DNA from: DASXRU01 sp033856235
GTDB lineage: Bacteria; Acidobacteriota; Blastocatellia; Pyrinomonadales; Pyrinomonadaceae
Length of the DNA stretch: 64,000 nt
Assembly (NCBI GenBank): GCA_033856235.1
Contig: JAWVFI010000047.1
Coordinates: 34,951 to 98,950, forward strand
Reading direction: 5' to 3'
In this document: positions 6,980-12,045 of the stretch, piece after piece
Layout of the letters: each line of letters opens with the position of its first letter
Position numbering within the stretch: position 1 is the stretch's first letter
The notes under the pieces: model-generated
Databases searched by the model: none
The model's input: the letters and a program-made list of their open reading frames with translations, nothing else
Told to the model about the DNA's origin: nothing
Translations under genes and position numbers: made by a program

Positions 6980-7075
6980 CGGGGCATAGCTCAATCGGTA
7001 GAGCAGCCGCCTTATAAGCGGTTTTAGCGCCAGATAAGCGCAAGGTTCTGGGTTCGAGTCCCAGTGCCCCGACCA
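6980..7075 (+). tRNA. tRNA-Ile (TAT) with enlarged variable arm
   Basis: Acceptor CGGGGCA/TGCCCCG, A73, CCA; stem GCCGC/GCGGT, anticodon TAT at 7013-7015. The variable region is ~26 bases and folds as GCGC/GCGC hairpin, which is unknown to me for isoleucine tRNAs. A UAU anticodon reads AUA without the lysidine enzyme TilS. Confidence 0.85.
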
Positions 7076-7161
7076 TTACATGGTTTCAATTTTCAGGTTT
7101 GAGGTTTCAAGTTTCCCAAGCGCCAATCTGAAACCTGAGACCCGGAACCTGAAATTCTTCT

Positions 7162-7236
7162 TGCGGGATGGTGTAACCGGCAACATGTCGGACTTTGAAT
7201 TCGAAGATGAAGGTTCGACTCCTTCTCCCGCAGCCA
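7162..7236 (+). tRNA. tRNA-Gln (TTG)
   Basis: Acceptor TGCGGGA/TCCCGCA, G73, CCA; stem TCGGA/TTCGA, anticodon TTG at 7195-7197. Last gene of the array. Confidence 0.9.
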
Positions 7237-7251
7237 AAGACGCTCTGCTTT

Positions 7252-7495
7252 AAGCCCGATTCATCGGGCTTTCCCGAAGGGTTGATAGCCCAGCGCTTTT
7301 AGCGCTGGGTACCGCCGCCCACAACTTTTGTTAGCGCGCTTTAGCGTGCTTATCGTCGCGTGCCTCAGCGAAGGGGCTAAAGCGGCTGACCTTAAGCCCG
7401 TTGAAACGGGCTCATCAATTTTGCAGTTCGCCCCCAGCCGTAAAACGGCTGGGCTAGTAACCCTACGGGAAAGCCGCGTGAACGCGGCTGGAAAA
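7252..7495. repeat. Cluster of short hairpins after the array
   Basis: About 330 bases without a gene hold at least five perfect short hairpins: AAGCCCGAT/ATCGGGCTT (7252-7271), CCCAGCGC/GCGCTGGG, AAGCCCGTT/AACGGGCT, CCCAGCCGT/ACGGCTGGG, AGCCGCGT/ACGCGGCT. The first one could end the array transcript. Confidence 0.7.
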
Positions 7496-7566
7496 CCCAA
7501 GCAGTTTCGACGCAAAAAAGGTACCTCGATTGTCATGAAAAACAAGCAAGTGTGAATGGTGAACGC

Positions 7567-7956
7567 ATGTTCCTAAGATTTGTTAGTGGAGAGATTGACA
7601 GGGACTCACATGTTTCAGCGGGTCTGTTCTGTGCTGCGTTCGATCTGCTCGACGAGGCGTTGCTCTTTGATCATGAATACGCTGTGGTGGCCGAACTCAT
7701 GAAGTGGTTCAGCGTGCACCTGAGAGGACCCTTTACATATCGCCTCAAATCCAGCTGGCGAGCACCACGATCAATTTGCTGGTTCCGACATACAGCTCAC
7801 GAACATCTGGCTCGGGCTCGAGAGTTGGCAATGATTCTGGAGGACCACGATATTTTTATTTGAACTATCAAGTATCACCGGACGGGTTACGTAATTTATG
7901 AGGATGACGTCCAGGTGCTGGCGCAACCATTCGCAGATATGAGGTTTCTTCTGTAA
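7567..7956 (+). pseudogene. Small conserved hypothetical gene interrupted by an in-frame TGA
   Basis: Starting at ATG 7567 (MFLRFVSGEIDRDSHVSAGL) the frame runs to TGA at 7861-7863, then continues in the same frame with a well-conserved-looking C-terminus (HRTGYVIYEDDVQVLAQPF) to TAA at 7954-7956. The full product would be ~129 residues and matches, from memory, a hypothetical family that begins MFLRFV and ends with GYVVYED-VVAEPF. The TGA falls where relatives tend to have Arg, so a CGA to TGA change is the simplest explanation. It lies 16 bases before the TROVE gene. Either a pseudogene, a sequencing error, or a read-through codon; without the second half the protein loses its most conserved motif. 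Confidence 0.6.
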
Positions 7957-7972
7957 AGCGAGGTAACGAAAA

Positions 7973-9556
7973 ATGGCTAACAAGCTTCTATTCAAGTCGC
8001 TAATCGGCAAGCTAATGCCCGCCACTGATGCGCTCAACGAAGAGCGCGCGCCGGCGTACGCCCTTTCGCCAAAGCACCGACTGGCGCAATACGCGGCCAC
8101 CGGTTGTCTGAACACAACTTTCTACGCCAGCGCCGAAGAACAACTGGCGGAGGTGCTGGAACTGTGCGCGGACATCGATGGTGAGTTTATTGCCAGGACC
8201 GCTGTGTTCTGCCGCCAACGCGGATTCATGAAGGACATGCCGGCGCTGCTTTGCGCCGTGCTGTCGGTGAAGGACCGCGCGTTGCTGAACGTTATCTTTC
8301 CGCGCGTCATCGACAACGCGAGGATGCTGCGTAACTTCGTGCAGATCATGCGTTCGGGCGCAGTCGGCCGCAAGTCACTGGGCACCGCGCCCAAGCGCCT
8401 GGTGCGCGAGTGGCTCGATGCGCGCGACCCGGCAGCGCTCTTCAGGGCGAACGTAGGTCAGGATCCATCGCTCGCGGATATCGTGAGGATGGTCCACCCC
8501 AAGCCCGCGGATGCGGCACGCGAAGCTCTCTTCGGTTACTTGATCGGTCGTGACTATGCATTCGATGCGTTGCCGGAGGTGGCTCGCTCGTTTGAAACCT
8601 TTAAGCAGGGCGAGGCGGGCGCGGCCAGGGAAGTGCCTGATGTTCCGTTCCAGATGCTGACCGCAATGGAACTGGGAACTGCGGAGTGGACTGCGATCGC
8701 GCGCCGCGCGCCATGGCAGATGACTCGCATGAACCTGAACACCTTCGCGCGTCATGGTGTGTTCACTCAGGCAGGTATGCCGGAGCTAATCGCCGAACGT
8801 CTGCGTGATCCGGAAAAGATCGCTAAGGCCCGAGTGTTTCCCTACCAGTTGATGGTGGCTTACACAATGGCAGCAGCGAACCCCGGCATCCCGCAAATCG
8901 TTTGCGACGCGCTGCAGGATGCGATGGAAATCGCCACCGCCAATGTTCCGGAATTTCCAGGCAAGGTTTACGTCTTTCCGGATATCTCGGGATCGATGCA
9001 CTCGGCCGTGACGGGCAACCGTCCTGGCTCAACTTCCGTGGTGCGTTGTCTGGATGTGGCCACACTGATCGCGGCCACAGTGTTGCGTCAGAACCGCTCG
9101 GCGGAAGTCATTCCGTTCGAATCGAACGTGGTTGAGGTTCGCCTTAATCCTCGCGACAGCGTGGTTACTAATGCCGCGAAGTTGGCGAAGTTGCCGGCGG
9201 GCGGCACTAACTGCAGCGCGCCGCTCGCGTTTCTGAACCAGCGACGCGCGAACGGTGACCTGGTGATCTACGTTTCGGATAACGAATCGTGGATCGACGC
9301 GCCGCAATACGGTCGTTTCGGCGGCAGTGCGACCCAGACGATGAAGGAATGGGCGCAGTTTCGCCAGCGTAACCCGCAGGCGCGGATGGTGTGCATCGAC
9401 CTGCAGCCTTACGGAACGGTGCAGGCGAAGGAACGTGCCGACATTCTCAATGTGGGCGGATTCTCCGATCAAGTCTGGGACGTGATTGCGGAATTCGCGC
9501 TCGGCGAGCTGAACGCCGATCATTGGATCGGCGTGATCGAGTCGGTGGCGTTGTAA
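7973..9556 (+). CDS. rsr: TROVE / vWA-domain RNA-binding protein (Ro60, Rsr family)
   Basis: 527 residues, normal length for bacterial Ro60. Residues ~15-325 form the TROVE alpha-helical repeat ring (RAPAYALSPKHRLAQYAATG, then FCRQRGFMKDMPALLCAVLS and LNTFARHGVF), which binds Y RNA on the outside and the single-stranded ends of misfolded RNA in the central hole. Residues ~331-520 are a von Willebrand A domain with an intact metal site DISGS (337-341), GGTN and VSDNE. Known family role: RNA quality control, often with an exonuclease such as PNPase, and stress survival. Cytoplasmic, no signal. ATG 7973 follows GAGGTAACG. The gene is directly followed by three Y-RNA-like genes and preceded by the tRNA array, so tRNA or tRNA-like RNA is a plausible client. 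Confidence 0.95.
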   Translation: MANKLLFKSLIGKLMPATDALNEERAPAYALSPKHRLAQYAATGCLNTTFYASAEEQLAEVLELCADIDGEFIARTAVFCRQRGFMKDMPALLCAVLSVKDRALLNVIFPRVIDNARMLRNFVQIMRSGAVGRKSLGTAPKRLVREWLDARDPAALFRANVGQDPSLADIVRMVHPKPADAAREALFGYLIGRDYAFDALPEVARSFETFKQGEAGAAREVPDVPFQMLTAMELGTAEWTAIARRAPWQMTRMNLNTFARHGVFTQAGMPELIAERLRDPEKIAKARVFPYQLMVAYTMAAANPGIPQIVCDALQDAMEIATANVPEFPGKVYVFPDISGSMHSAVTGNRPGSTSVVRCLDVATLIAATVLRQNRSAEVIPFESNVVEVRLNPRDSVVTNAAKLAKLPAGGTNCSAPLAFLNQRRANGDLVIYVSDNESWIDAPQYGRFGGSATQTMKEWAQFRQRNPQARMVCIDLQPYGTVQAKERADILNVGGFSDQVWDVIAEFALGELNADHWIGVIESVAL

Positions 9557-9558
9557 GA

Positions 9559-9637
9559 ATTTCGAATTGCGGATTTCGGATTGCGGAATTCAAGTGTTCT
9601 GCGAATTCGCAATCCGCATTTCGAAATCCAAATTTGG
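9559..9637. repeat. Word palindrome after the TROVE gene
   Basis: Arms built from repeated words (TTTCGAATTGCGGATTTCGG and its complement) form an imperfect hairpin between the TROVE stop and the first Y RNA. Confidence 0.7.
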
Positions 9638-9734
9638 TTTGGCGAATGCTGGTAGAGAGTACATGGTAGATTGCAGGTTCGAAGCCTGCCTCGTCCGTGA
9701 GGACGTGCCTCTCGCCGATCTTGTCGCCATTTTT
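9638..9734 (+). ncRNA. Y-RNA-like RNA 1 (Ro60 ligand candidate)
   Basis: Ends pair: TGGCGA (9640-9645) with TCGCCA (9724-9729), followed by a T run. The 5' strand has GAATGC (9644-9649) and the 3' strand TCTTGTC (9719-9725), matching the pattern of Ro60-binding Y RNA stems. Inside is a T-arm copy, GCAGG TTCGAAG CCTGC, followed by CTCGTCC-GTGA-GGACGTG, a seven-position acceptor-like helix (one mismatch). The order T-arm, acceptor 3' strand, loop, acceptor 5' strand is that of a permuted tRNA minihelix. No D-arm is evident. Confidence 0.7.
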
Positions 9735-9740
9735 CAGTAT

Positions 9741-9849
9741 CGGGGTGAATGCCGGAAAGACTACATCTCCAACCGAGCTAGATGGGGTGTGATGACTCCA
9801 GCGGTGGCAACACCGTGCTCAAAATTGTCTTTCAATTCTTGTCACCCCG
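9741..9849 (+). ncRNA. Y-RNA-like RNA 2
   Basis: Perfect 8-bp end helix CGGGGTGA (9741-9748) with TCACCCCG (9842-9849), the shared GAATGC (9747-9752), TACAT (9762-9766) and TCTTGTC (9837-9843). The distal part lacks tRNA features and instead has a hairpin CGGTG-GCAA-CACCG with a GNRA loop, flanked by GAGC/GCTC. The effector module thus differs from its two neighbours while the Ro-binding stem is kept. Confidence 0.7.
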
Positions 9850-9850
9850 G

Positions 9851-9948
9851 GAACAGTGAGCAGTGGGCAGTGGGCAGTGAGCAGTAAACGTGAACCTAGC
9901 CGTCAACCCAGTGACTGTTCACGGTTTACTGTTCACTGTTCACCGTCT
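9851..9948. repeat. Word palindrome between Y RNA 2 and 3
   Basis: GAACAGTGAGCAGTGGGCAG words on the left, complementary ACTGTTCACTGTTCACC words on the right; an imperfect hairpin. Confidence 0.7.
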
Positions 9949-9950
9949 TT

Positions 9951-10083
9951 CGCGACGAATGCCGTTGGAACTACATGCCTGCTAAGCACGAAGATCCGGG
10001 TTCGAATCCCGGTGGCTCCAATTAATTGGGGCTATAGCTCAATTGGGAGAGCACGGACGGTTTCAGCAATTCTTGTCGTCGCA
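9951..10083 (+). ncRNA. Y-RNA-like RNA 3 with a circularly permuted tRNA-like module (YrlA type)
   Basis: End helix GCGACGA (9952-9958) with TCGTCGC (10076-10082); GAATGC (9957-9962), TACAT (9972-9976), TCTTGTC (10071-10077), and TGC/GCA continuing the stem past an internal loop. The inside holds tRNA parts in permuted order: T-arm CCGGG TTCGAAT CCCGG (9996-10012), acceptor 3' strand TGGCTCC (10013-10019), linker, acceptor 5' strand GGGGCTA (10028-10034), TA, D-arm GCTC-AATTGGGA-GAGC (10037-10052). The acceptor is seven paired positions with a G3-U70 type pair and A73. The Y stem takes the place of the anticodon arm. This is the arrangement known for YrlA RNAs that mimic tRNA. Confidence 0.82.
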
Positions 10084-10096
10084 CTTTCTGTGATTT

Positions 10097-10195
10097 CGGA
10101 TTGTAGGGGCGGCACTCCGTGGCCGCCCCCTTTCTTCGAAGAACCCGCCGCGGCAAACGAAGGGGGTGGCCCCGGAGTGCCACCTCTACAATCCG
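10097..10195. repeat. Palindrome, TAGGGGCGGCACTCCG family
   Basis: CGGATTGTAGGGGCGGCACT and its complement flank a loop. Other copies: 54756-54849 (full) and 62353-62388 (one arm with its own hairpin). Confidence 0.85.
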
Positions 10196-10260
10196 ACGCG
10201 CCTTGACTGGGTCGCAGTGCGGACCCTAATGTTGGGTGCTCTTGACTGCGTTTGATAGCA

Positions 10261-11016
10261 ATGGACACATCATTCACATCCGTTGGCATGTTTGCTTTGC
10301 TCGGGTTGGGACTCTTGTTTGGTCTCAAACACGCCACCGAAGTCGATCACGTTATCGCGATCTCGACGATCGTGAGTGAGCAGCGCAGTGTGTGGCGTTC
10401 CGCATTGGTCGGCGGCTTGTGGGGCGCCGGACACATGGCGGCGCTGATTTTCGTGGGCGTATTGTTACTGGTGTTTCGCGTGGCGGTCCCCGTGTCCGTG
10501 ACCAACTGGCTCGAGTTTGGGGTGGCCCTCTTGATCATCGCGCTGGGCGTGCTGGCGCTGACGAAGGTGTTGCGGCGCCGCCCAGATGTTCACCTCCATC
10601 GCCACACGCACGACGGCGTTTCGCATGTGCACGTACACTTCCATGAAGGGCCCGCGCAGCACGAGCGGACTCAGACTTCACCCCACGCACATGCAGTCTC
10701 CACCATTGGGATTAAGCCGATGCTGGTGGGAACAATGCACGGCCTCGCCGGATCAGGAGCCTTAACACTGCTGGTGCTGACTCAAATCAAGTCGGCCTGG
10801 CTGGGTCTTTTGTATCTGGGAGTTTTCGGAATCGGCTCGCTGGTCGGGATGTTGCTGATGTCCGGCCTAATAGGATTGCCCCTGGCCTTTACTTCACGCA
10901 CTACACGAAACGTCGCGGGTCTTCACCATCGTCTGCAAACCGTAGCCGCCGCCCTGAGCATCGCTTTCGGGATGTGGTATGCGTATGAAAGCGTGCCCGC
11001 CTCAGGCCTCTTTTGA
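10261..11016 (+). CDS. NicO/UreH-type nickel-cobalt transporter
   Basis: 251 residues with six or so membrane helices. The first helix carries GLKHATEVDHV, the H-x4-D-H metal motif of nickel/cobalt permeases, and helix two WGAGHM. A His-rich cytoplasmic loop (residues ~108-140: HLHRHTHDGVSHVHVHFHE) and a second half with GTMHGLAGSGALT complete the family pattern. Expected to move Ni2+ or Co2+ across the inner membrane. The open frame begins at a TTG at 10252; ATG 10261 is the more natural start. It lies alone between palindromes; no metalloenzyme operon is adjacent. Confidence 0.85.
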   Translation: MDTSFTSVGMFALLGLGLLFGLKHATEVDHVIAISTIVSEQRSVWRSALVGGLWGAGHMAALIFVGVLLLVFRVAVPVSVTNWLEFGVALLIIALGVLALTKVLRRRPDVHLHRHTHDGVSHVHVHFHEGPAQHERTQTSPHAHAVSTIGIKPMLVGTMHGLAGSGALTLLVLTQIKSAWLGLLYLGVFGIGSLVGMLLMSGLIGLPLAFTSRTTRNVAGLHHRLQTVAAALSIAFGMWYAYESVPASGLF

Positions 11017-11050
11017 TCCAGTCCGGTTTTCTACGCATCAGATTGTTGTT

Positions 11051-11223
11051 GCACAAACCCTCGATTTCGTGTTCGTTAGTGTTCTTCTTGTGCTTTCGTG
11101 AATCGTAACACCGCGATTCGTCAGCGCACGATTCACAAAATCCACGAAGTGACACGAATCGACGCCGGTCTTACGCACTGTTACTTGTTTTGCTTCCAAT
11201 GGCCGGGGACTCTATGAGCAAAG
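11051..11223. repeat. Long dispersed repeat, ATTCACGAAAT family (copy 1)
   Basis: About 170 bases that match 44501-44690 closely and 43603-43704 in their central part: a TTTCGTG-TTC...CGTGAATCGTA arm, CGCGATTCGTCAGCGC centre and complementary CGATTCAC arm, then a shared tail ending CAATGGCCGGGGAC versus GAATTGCAGGGGAC. Confidence 0.75.
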
Positions 11224-11251
11224 CCGCATCAGATCAACTTCAGCGGCAGCA

Positions 11252-11803
11252 TTACGCCCGCTGAAAGCGCCTGGCGCCTTCCTTGATCAATTTATTCGCC
11301 CTTTCGGGTCCGAAGCGTCCGAGGGGCATGAATTCCTTACCTTTGAAGTTGTTGTAAGAGATGAAAAAGTATTCGATCTCTTCCAGGAGACTGCTATTCA
11401 ATTTCAAGAGGGTCTTCAGATTTCCATGAGTTGATGACTTGGCGGCCACAGCGATCAGTCGATCATTACGCATCGTGGCGCCATCACGTTCTTTTTGCTT
11501 CGCTTCGATTACTCCGAGGGTCCGGGCTGCGACCAGACAACCGGTGAAGACGGATTCATCCAACAGCAGGAGCACGTCCAGCGGGTCGCCGTCACCGCCG
11601 ACGGTTGCAGGGATGAAGCCAAAGTCAAAAGGAAAACTGGCCCCCGCCGGCAGCACCCCGTCCAACTTAAATAAGCCAAGCGTTTCGTCGTAGCCAAACT
11701 TGTTTCGGCTTCCTTTGGGCGTTTCAACGATTACGTTCAGGTCGCCTGAATCATCGAAGGCCGTCAATTCCAGGTAAGGTTTCGCGGAGGCGTTGTTCAT
11801 CAT
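11252..11803 (-). CDS. ppa: Inorganic pyrophosphatase (family I)
   Basis: 183 residues. Hydrolyses pyrophosphate to phosphate in the cytoplasm, pulling biosynthetic reactions forward. Family signature DGDPLDVLLLLDE supplies the metal-binding aspartates; other active-site elements are IVETPKGSRNKFGYD (K and E/Y positions) and PFDFGFIP, followed by NDRLIAV. Slightly long and divergent in the C-terminal half (LEEIEYFFISYN) as in several soil bacterial relatives. ATG 11803 chosen over the GTG just upstream; no strong ribosome site is visible. Stands alone, upstream of and divergent in function from the catalase. Confidence 0.9.
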   Translation of the reverse strand: MMNNASAKPYLELTAFDDSGDLNVIVETPKGSRNKFGYDETLGLFKLDGVLPAGASFPFDFGFIPATVGGDGDPLDVLLLLDESVFTGCLVAARTLGVIEAKQKERDGATMRNDRLIAVAAKSSTHGNLKTLLKLNSSLLEEIEYFFISYNNFKGKEFMPLGRFGPERANKLIKEGARRFQRA

Positions 11804-12045
11804 CACGTCTCAATCAAGAGTTTCGGTCGATGCACAAAGTCTTAGTCGTTCAGTCGGCGAAGCGGACTAAAGAGAGCAGCCCAGCACTTCAGTGCTGGGG
11901 GTTCTGTTACGTCCTGCAGGCAGTCCGTGTAACGGTCGGCTGAAACACCAATGAAAGGGCCTGCCGCTGAGAAATCCTCAGCCGCCCGTTTCACTTTCAT
12001 GCGTCCGCTAGCGGACTCTGCTTACTTTTGTGGAAAGCCCCTCAC
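11804..12045. other. Intergenic with short hairpins
   Basis: No gene. Contains CCCAGCACTTCAGTGCTGGG (11880-11899) and TCCGCTAGCGGA (about 12004-12015), plus the leader of the pyrophosphatase gene. Confidence 0.6.

Larger units (their letters stand above)
1778..7236 (+). other. Array of 30 tRNA genes, all plus strand
   Basis: Order by anticodon: Tyr GTA, Trp CCA, Ser TGA, Ser GCT, Arg GCG, Gln CTG, fMet-like CAT, Arg CCT, Leu TAG, Leu TAA, Glu TTC, His GTG, Asp GTC, Pro TGG, Gly GCC, Arg TCG, Gly CCC, Cys GCA, [HNH gene], Phe GAA, Val TAC, Arg TCT, Met CAT, Ala TGC, Thr TGT, Asn GTT, Lys TTT, Lys CTT, Ile GAT, Ile TAT, Gln TTG. All 20 amino acids are represented and, with U34 wobble, every sense codon except GGA. 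29 of 30 encode CCA. Discriminator bases fit identity (His C73; Asp, Asn, Gln, Trp G73; Cys and Gly T73). Spacers are mostly imperfect palindromes. Confidence 0.9.

Noticed and set aside
7861..7863. TGA as selenocysteine codon
   Set aside because: No stem-loop directly after the codon and no known selenoprotein family; an Arg to stop change is simpler.
9951..10083. Permuted tmRNA
   Set aside because: No peptide-tag reading frame, no tmRNA acceptor sequence, and the end helix with GAATGC/TCTTGTC fits Y RNA instead.
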